Shown here piece after piece: positions 9,148 to 17,263 of a stretch of DNA of 64,000 nucleotides (the stretch's first letter is position 1; each line of letters begins with the position of its first letter). The translations under genes and the position numbers were made by a program. Source of the DNA: Spartobacteria bacterium (GTDB lineage Bacteria > Verrucomicrobiota > Verrucomicrobiia > Chthoniobacterales > UBA10450). The stretch covers positions 372,219 through 436,218 of the forward strand of contig PLCN01000002.1 of NCBI GenBank assembly GCA_003134785.1. The letters run 5' to 3'. The notes under the pieces were generated by a model that did no database searches, was not told the DNA's origin, and saw nothing but the letters and a program-made list of their open reading frames with translations.

Positions 9148-9522
9148 ATGGTCGCAAACGTCAACGGTCCCCATTTTTCAGGCGGCGCGAATATCGCGAT
9201 CAAATGCCCGAGCCATACCTACGAGCAAATGCTCGCTTTTTATCGCGATACTCTTGGGCTGCCGTTGATCGAAGAGGAGGATGACGGCTGCATTTTCCAA
9301 TTCGGCCCGAACCGGCTCTGGATCGATCGGGTGCCGAATTTGAGTCACCCGGATATCTGGCTCGAGCTGGAAACGAACGACACAGAAGCGGCGGCGTCCT
9401 ATTTGAAGATCAACGGCATTCCGCGCCGGGACGAGGTGGAGCAGTTACGTGAAGACTTCGACGGCTTCTGGATTTCCGATCCCGCCGGCGTGATTCATCT
9501 CGTCGTCGGCGACGAAGAGTGA
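9148..9522 (+). CDS. Glyoxalase/VOC-fold protein
   Basis: 124 residues, one vicinal-oxygen-chelate unit pair: an N-terminal beta-alpha strand (ANIAIKCPSHTYEQMLAFYR, then DTLGLPLIEE), a central FGPNRLWIDRVPNL and LELETNDTEAAASYL, and the terminal FWISDPAGVIHLVVG typical of glyoxalase/bleomycin-resistance folds. Metal ligands are not obvious, so it may be non-enzymatic or act as a dimer. ATG 9148 is chosen because upstream codons overlap the preceding gene. The substrate is unknown. Confidence 0.75.
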   Translation: MVANVNGPHFSGGANIAIKCPSHTYEQMLAFYRDTLGLPLIEEEDDGCIFQFGPNRLWIDRVPNLSHPDIWLELETNDTEAAASYLKINGIPRRDEVEQLREDFDGFWISDPAGVIHLVVGDEE

Positions 9523-9527
9523 CGGAA

Positions 9528-9548
9528 CCGCGGCTCGGGGTGACAGTG
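9528..9548. repeat. Fragment resembling the end of the TGTCATCCCGAG repeat
   Basis: The stretch CCGCGGCTCGGGGTGACAGTG is close to the right end of the longer repeat at 53027-53202, differing at one or two bases in the shared part. It is probably a remnant of that family. Confidence 0.4.
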
Positions 9549-9575
9549 CATTATTTTTCGCGGAGCGACCTGTCG

Positions 9576-10136
9576 TTAGGCCTCCACTGAAATTGGGCGG
9601 CCGACGATGACGAGATCACGCTCGATCCCTTCGACCCTGGCGATGCGTGGAAGAAATCCCCAGCGTTCGAAACCGAATCGTTCGAACAGTCGCAGGCTCG
9701 GTTCGTTGTGCGCGAAAACGCAGCCGACTAGAGCTGTGATTTTCAGACTGGGAGAATGCGCGATCGCTTTTTCCAGCAGCGACCGTCCCACGCCAGCCCG
9801 CCGGAATTTCTCGCGCACATAAATGCTGATCTCCGCCGTAGCGCGATACGCGCCGCGCTTCAAGAATGGATGAAAACTCAGCCAACCCGCAATCCGCCTA
9901 TCGATTTCAGCGACCCAAAGCGGATGGGATTCCGGCGAATGCTTACGAAACCAGGGCAACCGCTCCTCGACTGAAACGGTTTCCAACTGCGCCGTTGAAA
10001 TCCGCGTGAGAATAGCGGCGTTGTAGATCTCGACGATCGCCGGAAGATCCGCTTCCACAGCGTCGCGAATGGCCCCTTCCTGTGGCGGCGGTCTATGACC
10101 GCCGAGCTTGGTTGAGTTGGCAGCGACGGCGGTCAT
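9576..10136 (-). CDS. GNAT acetyltransferase, phosphinothricin-acetyltransferase-like
   Basis: 186 residues as drawn. The core reads AIRDAVEADLPAIVEIYN at the start, WVAEIDRRIAGWLSFHPF, AEISIYVREKFRRAGVGRSL with the acetyl-CoA loop RRAGVG, and ALVGCVFAHNEPSLRLFERF. This is the pattern of the PAT/methionine-sulfoximine N-acetyltransferase branch. The native substrate is unknown and resistance should not be assumed. The first 22 or so residues (including HRPPPQEG) and the start codon lie inside a palindromic repeat, so the N terminus is repeat-derived or the true start is downstream. It is followed at nine bases by the metallo-hydrolase on the same strand. Confidence 0.83.
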   Translation of the reverse strand: MTAVAANSTKLGGHRPPPQEGAIRDAVEADLPAIVEIYNAAILTRISTAQLETVSVEERLPWFRKHSPESHPLWVAEIDRRIAGWLSFHPFLKRGAYRATAEISIYVREKFRRAGVGRSLLEKAIAHSPSLKITALVGCVFAHNEPSLRLFERFGFERWGFLPRIARVEGIERDLVIVGRPISVEA

Positions 10137-10145
10137 AGACCGCCG
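10085..10145. repeat. Inverted pair of GGCGGTCTATGACCGCC palindromes
   Basis: Two 17-base near-palindromes, GGCGGTCTATGACCGCC (about 10087-10103) and its exact reverse complement (about 10128-10144), flank a spacer of about 24 bases. Each arm can fold alone, and the pair can fold together. It covers the start of the acetyltransferase reading frame and ends at the stop of the metallo-hydrolase gene. Confidence 0.85.
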
Positions 10146-11000
10146 CTATAGGGCAACCGGCGCCGTCTGGAAAAAGATATTGTCGAACGTCGGCTGAAAC
10201 GCGCGCCCGCTCGTTTCGCCGATGCGAAAGCGCATGCTGATTTCCGATTGCGCCGCGCAATGCACCTCGACTTCACTGCGCCCCCGTTGCGCGAGCATCG
10301 CGCGGATGGCGCCGGCGGCCAGCTCGGGCGTATTGCAATCGCGGCTGAGATGACCAAGCACGACGCGCTCGATTTTTCCAGAAAGCAATTGCTCGATCAC
10401 GGTCGCGGCCGCGCTGTTCGAAAGATGGCCGTGCCGCGACTGGATTCGTTGCTTCACCGGCCACGGACGATGCGGATCGTTCTGCAAAAGTTTTTCGTCG
10501 TGGTTCGTCTCGATCACGAGGGTGTGGACCTTCCGCAAACGCTCGACCACCATCTTGGTGGCGTAACCGAGATCGGTGATGAATCCCAGCGCGCTGGAGC
10601 CGGAATGAAAAGCGTATCCGACCGGATCGACCGCGTCGTGCGGAACGGAAAACGTTTGGACGTGGATATCGCAGATCGAGAAATCCGCTCCGGTCCGAAA
10701 CAATCGCCAGTTCCGATGATCGGACAAAATGCCGCAGCGAATGGCTTCGGCCGTGAGCGAATTGCAATAGATCGGGATCTGAAATTTCCGGCAGAGCACT
10801 TCGAGACCGCAAACGTGATCGCCGTGCTCGTGGGTGAGGAGCACGCCATCGAGTTGCCGCGGCGTGATCCCGCACTGCTCGAGCCGCAAGACGAGCTGGC
10901 GCGCGCTCAACCCGCCATCGACCAGCAGCCGGCAATGTTCGGTCGCGACCAGCGCGCTGTTGCCCGAGCTGCCGCTGCCGAGCATGGTCAAGGTGAACAC
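10146..11000 (-). CDS. Metallo-beta-lactamase-fold hydrolase, WalJ/YycJ-like
   Basis: 284 residues. It starts MFTLTMLGSGSSGNSALVAT, the hallmark of the YycJ/WalJ branch, followed by LLVDGGLSARQL. The zinc site is visible as THEHGDH, with later ligands in VPHDA, GFITDLGY and RHGHLSNSAAA. The family is proposed to act as a nuclease or phosphodiesterase in DNA metabolism. The product is cytosolic. The TAG stop is at the edge of the palindromic repeat separating it from the acetyltransferase gene, and the last residues TAPVAL are repeat-adjacent. Confidence 0.85.
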   Translation of the reverse strand: MFTLTMLGSGSSGNSALVATEHCRLLVDGGLSARQLVLRLEQCGITPRQLDGVLLTHEHGDHVCGLEVLCRKFQIPIYCNSLTAEAIRCGILSDHRNWRLFRTGADFSICDIHVQTFSVPHDAVDPVGYAFHSGSSALGFITDLGYATKMVVERLRKVHTLVIETNHDEKLLQNDPHRPWPVKQRIQSRHGHLSNSAAATVIEQLLSGKIERVVLGHLSRDCNTPELAAGAIRAMLAQRGRSEVEVHCAAQSEISMRFRIGETSGRAFQPTFDNIFFQTAPVAL

Positions 11001-11120
11001 GTTCGATTAGTAGCGGACGCGATCGAAATTCTCAAACAGAATTGCCTTTTCCTCGCGCAAAAAAACTGTAGACCGCGGTTCCGTCTTGCGCTCGGACGGC
11101 TGCGCCCGCACCTTCGCCGA

Positions 11121-11591
11121 ATGAAATCACTTCTCCTTTCGATCCTGATCGGCGCTATCGCCCTCCTCCAACCCGCAGTGGCTCGCGCCGACGAAGCCGG
11201 TCATCGCAAGGCGGCCGAGTCGTTATTGAGCCTGATGAACATGGACTCGGTCATGAGTCAATCCATCGATCAAATGCTTCAGATGCAGATCAAGCAGAAT
11301 CCCGCGATCGGCGCTTACGAACAGGAAATGAAGAACTTTCTCAAGAAATACATGAGCTGGGCGGGACTCAAGGACGACATGGTCAAGATTTACATGGACG
11401 AGTTTACGGAGAGTGAGTTGAACGAGTTGAACAAATTTTACCAGACGCCTCTGGGAAAAAAGACCCTGGAAAAAATGCCGACGCTGCTCTCCAAAGGCGC
11501 GGAACTCGGGCAGCGCCGCGTGCAGGAACATTTGCCCGAGTTGCAAACCGCCATCGCCGAAAAGGAGAAGGCCAAGGCCGGAGCGAAATAG
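11121..11591 (+). CDS. Exported DUF2059-type protein
   Basis: About 156 residues. The signal peptide KSLLLSILIGAIALLQPAVA ends at ARADE. The mature part is helical with the DUF2059 pattern: AAESLLSLMNMDSVMSQSID at the start, then LKDDMVKIYMDEFTESELNE, LNKFYQTPLGKKTLEKMP and a lysine-rich end. DUF2059 proteins are small periplasmic helical proteins of unknown role. ATG 11121 is chosen for the signal peptide; the open frame upstream is antisense to the metallo-hydrolase. It is convergent with the next gene, 18 bases apart. Confidence 0.8.
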   Translation: MKSLLLSILIGAIALLQPAVARADEAGHRKAAESLLSLMNMDSVMSQSIDQMLQMQIKQNPAIGAYEQEMKNFLKKYMSWAGLKDDMVKIYMDEFTESELNELNKFYQTPLGKKTLEKMPTLLSKGAELGQRRVQEHLPELQTAIAEKEKAKAGAK

Positions 11592-11609
11592 CTTCGGAGA
11601 GCCGACGTC

Positions 11610-12302
11610 CTACGAGGCGTTCATCAGCGCGAGGACGCGCTCTTTTTTCCCGCCGTAATCCAGGGAGCGGAACCGGCGGATCTCGTCCAGCCGGCGCATG
11701 CCGTTGAGGGTATCGAGAAATCGCGTGTAGCTCGCGGCCAGTTCCGTCGTTTCGAGATATCGCCCGCGCAGATTCCGGTCGTGAAACGCGCCGGGATGTT
11801 GCGAGGCGAAAAGATGAAAGCGCAACCATCGCCGATCGGTGCGCGAAACCTTTTGGGTTTTCCGAAAGAAGGCGACGAACAAAAGAAGGACGAGATAGGT
11901 GTCGACCTGCGCCTGGAGTTCCAGGTTGCGCGCGTAATCTTCGGAGTGGATTTCGCGCTGCCCGAGCTTGAACTGAAGCGCGGCATGGAGCGCGTGATTG
12001 ATTTCTTCCACGAAAGCGATGAGCGAACGGATGTTGAGATCGCTCAAGCCGGAACGCGGATCGTGCCGCTCGAGTTGTTCGATCAGCCAGCGTGAATAAT
12101 AAATACCGACGTAGAGCTGGTCGCCCGCGCGCCGGAGAAAAGTGCGGGCCAGCTCGCTCAACTCGCGGGCCGAGGCGCCGGCCAGCCGTGAGAGTTGGGC
12201 GCACCGGCCGTGGTCGATCAGGCAATCTTCCAGATTGATTCCGACCTGCGCGTAGGTCCGTTCGAAGAGCCGCTGGATTTGGCTGAAGAGAGTTTCGCTC
12301 AT
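11610..12302 (-). CDS. Unrecognised helical protein, pair member B
   Basis: About 230 residues from ATG 12302 (MSETLFSQIQRLFER). Predicted all-helical, cytosolic, rich in Arg and Leu, with a hydrophobic patch TYLVLLLFVAFF that could be buried or membrane-associated. No motif is recognised. It lies 94 bases downstream of another unrecognised helical protein of similar size on the same strand, so the two probably form an operon. The end SLDYGGKKERVLALMNAS is well formed, suggesting an intact gene. Confidence 0.6.
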   Translation of the reverse strand: MSETLFSQIQRLFERTYAQVGINLEDCLIDHGRCAQLSRLAGASARELSELARTFLRRAGDQLYVGIYYSRWLIEQLERHDPRSGLSDLNIRSLIAFVEEINHALHAALQFKLGQREIHSEDYARNLELQAQVDTYLVLLLFVAFFRKTQKVSRTDRRWLRFHLFASQHPGAFHDRNLRGRYLETTELAASYTRFLDTLNGMRRLDEIRRFRSLDYGGKKERVLALMNAS

Positions 12303-12396
12303 GACAGACCGGGATGCCTCGCACCACGGACACGAAGGACACAACGGGTCCGACTCATTCTTTGATAACAATCCTCTGTGACCTTTGTGAGAGATC

Positions 12397-13116
12397 TCAT
12401 AGGAGCAGCGATGGATTCACCTCTTCATCGAGGTTGAGCAGTTGATCGGAGAGCCGGTTGAGTGCGAATCGCACTTCGCGAAAACGGTCCGCCAGTTCTT
12501 CATAGACGCCGCTCAATTCGCAACGGCGCGCCGTCGCGTGCGAAGAGACGAGTTGAAAATTTGTCCGGCCGATCTGCTCGTAGAAGGCGAGATCGGGCGC
12601 CCCGCGCAAACTGCGGCGTTGCGTGTTCTCGTGAAAGATGCCGCTGATGAAGAGCGAGTAATTGCCGACATGGGCGCGGAGCAGAAAGGCCTGCTCGCGT
12701 GTGACGCGGGTAAGCGCGATCAGCATGTCGGAAACATATTGGCGGCCGTGGTCGCCGCTCACGTGTGGCGCCTGCAAACCATTGACGCGGGAAAAAGTTT
12801 CGAGGAGCGACGCGACGTAATCGCAGAGTTTGCGATCGATGATTCCCACATCCCGCAAGACGTGACGCGCGAGGATGTAGAAATAAAACTGCGACGAGAT
12901 GCAAAGATGGCCGGCGTTGGAAAGGATCGCTTCGACCAGCCGCGGGGAATCGAGCACGGAGTCGCGCGTTTCGGCATCGCTCAGAAGTTCGACCAGCGAG
13001 ACGTGATCGGTCCGGGAACGCGCGAGCGTGCGGACGACAAAGTCGAAATCGACCGCCGTGAAGCGCTCCCGACAATTCGCCCGAATCATCGAGAGCGAAG
13101 TATTAGCATCGGCCAT
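12397..13116 (-). CDS. Unrecognised helical protein, pair member A
   Basis: About 239 residues from ATG 13116 (MADANTSLSMIRANCRERF); an ATG at 13170 would add 18 residues. It is helical, with QFYFYILARHVLRDVGIIDR and a basic-acidic C terminus FREVRFALNRLSDQLLNLDE. No catalytic motif or signal peptide is visible and I do not recognise the family. It is upstream of pair member B, both on the minus strand, and divergent from the exported protein gene at 13215. The overlapping plus-strand frame has biased but unlikely codons and is treated as a shadow. Confidence 0.6.
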   Translation of the reverse strand: MADANTSLSMIRANCRERFTAVDFDFVVRTLARSRTDHVSLVELLSDAETRDSVLDSPRLVEAILSNAGHLCISSQFYFYILARHVLRDVGIIDRKLCDYVASLLETFSRVNGLQAPHVSGDHGRQYVSDMLIALTRVTREQAFLLRAHVGNYSLFISGIFHENTQRRSLRGAPDLAFYEQIGRTNFQLVSSHATARRCELSGVYEELADRFREVRFALNRLSDQLLNLDEEVNPSLLL

Positions 13117-13214
13117 GCCGCTGACAAGCTCGACGTTTGCCGGAAAAACTTGGCCGGCTGTTGCGAACATCCCACTTGTTCGTGGCGGTCGGTCTCCGTT
13201 ACGATTTTCGGGCT

Positions 13215-14558
13215 ATGATCTCGACCCGCATCTTCGTTGCGACGGCTTTCCTGCTTCTTCTCACGAACACATCACTCCTGGCCAATGGCGGCGCATGGCA
13301 AGCCGGTGTTCCTACCACGGGAAACGGAGCGGCCTCAGATCGGAAGAAGGCGACAGACGTCACGATTGAGGAGGAGAATCTCACGATTGATCTGCACCAG
13401 GAATTCGCGGCGGCGGAAGTGCGATACCGGATGCGGAACACCGGCCCGCAGGTCGAGCAGGATTTCTTTTTTCCCGTCGAACGCTGGGCCAAGAACGAGG
13501 AGAATAAGGTAAGCGATCTCGAGGAGTATCGGGTCGCGGCGGACGGGACGGAGCTGAAATCGGAAACCGTGGAGGCGAAAGGGGAGAAGCCCAAGCCGGT
13601 GACCGATAAGCATTGGGGGGAATTTCCGCCGGCGGTCAGGCTCTGGAAGAAATCGCGGATTCCATTCGCGCGCGGGCAGACTCGGGAATTGTCGATTCGA
13701 TATCGCGCCGACTATGCCTTAATCGAAAGTTCAGTGTCGGACGACGGACATGTCGGGGAAGCACTTTTCTACTATTCGCTGTCGCCGGCTGCGACGTGGA
13801 AAGGCCCGATCGGTAAGGGCAAAATCACCGTCAACGTCGTCCATCCGCGGCCCGAGGAAGTGACTATTTCAAAACCGAAGGATCGTTTTAAGAAGGTCAA
13901 CGCGACCCAATCAGTCTGGGATTTTCGCGACCTAAAACCGACGCTGGCGGACAATATCAAAATCGTTGTCCATCCCGCTTACGATACGTATCCCGGCCGG
14001 CACGAATTCGGCGCCAAGGATTATGAGGGCCCTTTCCAATTTCGGGCGGAATACATCATCCAGGGCAACCGCTCCTTTATCGAACACAGCGACTACGACG
14101 CAGTGGCCAGCTCGACCTTAAAGCCCGACGGCGAGCACAAGTACGACGTCGAGAATATCAAGTACGTCGAAACCTACGGAACTTGGGCGGAAGGAGTGGA
14201 GGGTGACGGCATTGGTGAAAATATTGCGATGAAGGTGCATCGGCCGCTGCCGCTGGATGCGATCATGATCATGCCCGGCTATCGCGCCGAGGACGAAGAG
14301 CTTTGGGGCAAGAATAACCGGATCGCGGAAATGGAAGTAACGCTGAACGGCGAACACACTTTCACTGCCGCGATTCCAGACGAAAAATTTTCCAAGGCCT
14401 ATCCGATTCCGGTGCGGAATTACTCCAAGCCGGTCGAGACGGTGAAGCTCACAATTAAAGGTGTCCATCGCGGCAGCGCGGCTCGAGACACGTGCATTTC
14501 GGCGGTCGATCTCCGGGCCAGGCTTTCGAAAAAACCGACGATTCAACCGGCGCGGTGA
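13215..14558 (+). CDS. Exported protein with C-terminal NADase-type glycan-binding-like domain
   Basis: About 447 residues. It starts with the signal ISTRIFVATAFLLLLTNTSL and cleavage near LLANGG. The N-terminal half is beta-rich, with EVRYRMRNTGPQVEQDFFFP, resembling DUF4424-type exported proteins. The C terminus has paired sugar-binding-like strands, VRNYSKPVETVKLTIKGVHR then DTCISAVDLRARL. The DTCISE-like motif is typical of the small beta-domain called NADase-type glycan-binding. The gene overlaps the next one by four bases (GTGA), implying coupled translation with the CapA fusion. Function is unknown; an envelope or extracellular location is likely. Confidence 0.68.
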   Translation: MISTRIFVATAFLLLLTNTSLLANGGAWQAGVPTTGNGAASDRKKATDVTIEEENLTIDLHQEFAAAEVRYRMRNTGPQVEQDFFFPVERWAKNEENKVSDLEEYRVAADGTELKSETVEAKGEKPKPVTDKHWGEFPPAVRLWKKSRIPFARGQTRELSIRYRADYALIESSVSDDGHVGEALFYYSLSPAATWKGPIGKGKITVNVVHPRPEEVTISKPKDRFKKVNATQSVWDFRDLKPTLADNIKIVVHPAYDTYPGRHEFGAKDYEGPFQFRAEYIIQGNRSFIEHSDYDAVASSTLKPDGEHKYDVENIKYVETYGTWAEGVEGDGIGENIAMKVHRPLPLDAIMIMPGYRAEDEELWGKNNRIAEMEVTLNGEHTFTAAIPDEKFSKAYPIPVRNYSKPVETVKLTIKGVHRGSAARDTCISAVDLRARLSKKPTIQPAR

Positions 14559-17263
14559 CGATTCGCTGGATCGCACTGATGTTGGCCGTCGCGTTTGCGC
14601 GCGGTGCTTTCGCAGCTTCGGCCGCCGTGCCGATCTACATCGAAGACAGCCACGCCGGTTCGTTCTACTGGCTCGCTGAGCATCTCGACCTCGATGAGGA
14701 GTGCACGCTCATCCACTTCGATGCACACAGCGATGCCTCGGCCATATTCGATTCGGATGAGCTGCGCAGCCGACTAAGACGCGTTGGTTCGTTGGAGGAA
14801 CGCCGGCAGTTATTGGATCACTGGCGGGAAGGTGGCGTGATCCAATGTTTCAATTGGATCGAGCCGCTGATGCCGGCGCCGATTTCAAATCTGATCTGGG
14901 TGCGCAGCGAGAAAGTGGGGAAAGCCAAGGCCGGTGCACTCGAGAAAGAAGCGGTCGAGTATCTTGACGGGCAACTGGAAGCGTCGCCCCGATCGGCTGG
15001 TTCGCTGGGGAAGCGCTGCCGCGTTTCCGGCTTAGGCGATCTTCGCGCGAACATTAAAGAGGGCACACCTGTTGTGATTACGATCGATCTCGATTATTTC
15101 GCGGAGGTCCAACCAGGTGCCCGGAGCGCGGCGTTCGAGCGGGTGTGGAAATTTGTCGCTGGCTGCCGCAACCTCCGCGCGGTCACATTCGCGATCTCGC
15201 GACCGTATCTTTCGGGCGACGATCAAGCAGACGCTCTAGTGCGGCTGGCACTCACGGCATCCCTTTCGTTGCCAACGGCGCGAATCCAGTTCGAGCCTTT
15301 CGAAAAAGTTGGGAACGATTGGTCGTTGAGGGCCCGGGAGTTGCGCTCGAAAAATCGCGAAGTTCCGGCGTTTGGCCTAACGAATGCATCCGAAGAATTC
15401 CGTGCCTTGATCCTGGCGAATCGGGACCGCATCAACGTAAGCAAGGACGCGGCCGCCTGGGAAAAACTTCTCGGACAATGGGAGAACGAAGCCCCGGCAG
15501 TTCGGCTCGCGGTCAAGGATCACGACCCGTCGACCGACAACATCTGGCGCGTGCCTGTTTCGGAACCAGTTGAGTTGGAGCTGCAAACGGAACCGTGGGA
15601 TGCGGCGGTGCAGTGGGTGGAATGGATCGCGGTGGCGCCGGAAAATGTCCGGTGCAATCTCACCTCGGAACGCGCGGACGAACCTGGCTTTGCCCGCGGT
15701 GCGCCGCCGCGGCCGCGGTGGAGGGAAACCAAATTACGCAGCAAAGATGGTGTGTTGCCGATTGATGCGCTGCGGGACTTCTTCGACCGGAAGACTGGCT
15801 GCGGCTCGATCCGTTTGAAAGCGCGAGCGGAAATAAACCATCACATCCGCGAGACGCCGGCGATCGAGTTCCGCCGCTTCACTGGATCGGGATTCCGGGC
15901 CGCCATTTTGGAGCAATTCGGGCTGCCTTATCTTTTCGGGAGCGGTGAATTGCGCGACGGCACCAGCACGGGGCCAGAGACGGGTTGGGGTGCGGATTGC
16001 GCAAATTTTGTGGTCTACGCGTTGCGACGGCAAGGCCGGCAAATTCCGTGGTGCAATCCCAAGCAGCTCCGGAGATACCTGGAGCCGGTGGCGCAAAACG
16101 CGGAAGCCGGCGCGGTGAAATTCAGCGAGGAAGATATGGCCGAGGGATTGGTCGTTCATTTCGGAAGTCACGTCGCGGTGGTGATGGAAGACCGGCCACC
16201 GATCGGAACACTTGATCGGAACGATCTGGTCGCACATCAGTTGGAGGGCGTCCCGGAAATGCTTTCGTTAGGTGAACTGCTGGCGAAGCGAAATAATCCG
16301 CGCTTCGATGTGTTGCGCGTTCCGCATCATCAACATCAGGCCGATCTGCTCGTCGGAGGCGACGTAATGCTGGGCCGCTCGGTGGGAGAACAGATCCAAG
16401 CTGGCGCAGATCCCTTTGCGGACGTTCGCGAATACCTGGACCGCGCCCGGTGGAAATTCGTGAATCTTGAATGCGTCGTCTCTGACAAAGGCGAAGCGAC
16501 AGCCGGGAAGCCGTACTGTTTTCGCGCTCCCGCTCAGGCGACTGGAGTCCTCACGTCTGCGCGAATCAATGCGGTCGGCCTAGCCAATAATCATGCAGGC
16601 GATTTTGGAAGTGACGCGCTGATTGATTCGATTGCGCGCTTGAAGACGAACGACATCGCGGTCGTGGGCGCGGCAGAAACGCGGGAGCTGGCTTATGCGC
16701 CGCTTTTTTTCACTGCGCGCAACGGGCAAAGAGTGGGACTCATCGCGTTGAGTGATCTGGAGAACGAGCAGGTTGGCCCGAAGGTGGCGACCGCGTTTGA
16801 TCGCGAACGCGTAGCCAGTGCAATCGCGGAAGCGCGCGCCGGCGCGAGCTTTGTCTTGTGCTTCATGCACTGGGGAGATGAGAACACGCCGCGCGTGACT
16901 GACCGCCAGCGCGAGCTTGCGCGCTGGTTGATCGATCACGAAGTCGATGCGGTGGTCGGCTGTCATTCACACTGCCTGCAGCCGCTCGATTTTTATCACG
17001 GCCGTCCGGTAATCTACTCGTTAGGCAACCTGGTCTTCGATGGCGCTCCGGGACTCGAAAGCTGGAACCGGGGGGCACTTCTTGAAGTGGACGTCGGCCG
17101 TTATGGAACCGAAGAACCGTCCATCCGCCTGGTCCCTGTGCGACTCGACTCGCGTGGTTTCCCCCAGGCGTCGGATGACGATCAGGCGCCAGGGAAAATT
17201 CCAGCCACGGCCGGCGCTGCTTTCTCACGCAACCGAGTGCAAGGCGCCTCGAAGAAACGATAA
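14555..17263 (+). CDS. Three-domain fusion: UPF0489 + NlpC/P60-like + CapA-like
   Basis: About 902 residues from GTG 14555, with signal peptide TIRWIALMLAVAFARGAFA. Residues about 25-215 match UPF0489 (arginase-like fold): LIHFDAHSDAS and VITIDLDYF are its metal-site motifs. Residues about 455-550 look like an NlpC/P60 peptidase: GWGADCANFVVYALRRQG with the catalytic Cys and HFGSHVAVVMED with His. Residues about 598-870 are a CapA/PgsA-type metallophosphatase domain: GDVMLGRSVG, FVNLECVVSDKG, ANNHAGDFG, MHWGDEN and GCHSHCLQPLDFYHGRPVIY. CapA domains act in poly-gamma-glutamate or capsule handling and NlpC/P60 domains cleave peptidoglycan or gamma-glutamyl peptides, so an envelope gamma-peptide or capsule role is inferred. 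The 3' end overlaps the convergent acyltransferase by 82 bases. Confidence 0.8.
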   Translation: MTIRWIALMLAVAFARGAFAASAAVPIYIEDSHAGSFYWLAEHLDLDEECTLIHFDAHSDASAIFDSDELRSRLRRVGSLEERRQLLDHWREGGVIQCFNWIEPLMPAPISNLIWVRSEKVGKAKAGALEKEAVEYLDGQLEASPRSAGSLGKRCRVSGLGDLRANIKEGTPVVITIDLDYFAEVQPGARSAAFERVWKFVAGCRNLRAVTFAISRPYLSGDDQADALVRLALTASLSLPTARIQFEPFEKVGNDWSLRARELRSKNREVPAFGLTNASEEFRALILANRDRINVSKDAAAWEKLLGQWENEAPAVRLAVKDHDPSTDNIWRVPVSEPVELELQTEPWDAAVQWVEWIAVAPENVRCNLTSERADEPGFARGAPPRPRWRETKLRSKDGVLPIDALRDFFDRKTGCGSIRLKARAEINHHIRETPAIEFRRFTGSGFRAAILEQFGLPYLFGSGELRDGTSTGPETGWGADCANFVVYALRRQGRQIPWCNPKQLRRYLEPVAQNAEAGAVKFSEEDMAEGLVVHFGSHVAVVMEDRPPIGTLDRNDLVAHQLEGVPEMLSLGELLAKRNNPRFDVLRVPHHQHQADLLVGGDVMLGRSVGEQIQAGADPFADVREYLDRARWKFVNLECVVSDKGEATAGKPYCFRAPAQATGVLTSARINAVGLANNHAGDFGSDALIDSIARLKTNDIAVVGAAETRELAYAPLFFTARNGQRVGLIALSDLENEQVGPKVATAFDRERVASAIAEARAGASFVLCFMHWGDENTPRVTDRQRELARWLIDHEVDAVVGCHSHCLQPLDFYHGRPVIYSLGNLVFDGAPGLESWNRGALLEVDVGRYGTEEPSIRLVPVRLDSRGFPQASDDDQAPGKIPATAGAAFSRNRVQGASKKR

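Noticed and set aside
10248-11120. Long N-terminal extension of the DUF2059 gene
   Set aside because: It is antisense to the metallo-hydrolase; the signal peptide at 11121 marks the real start.
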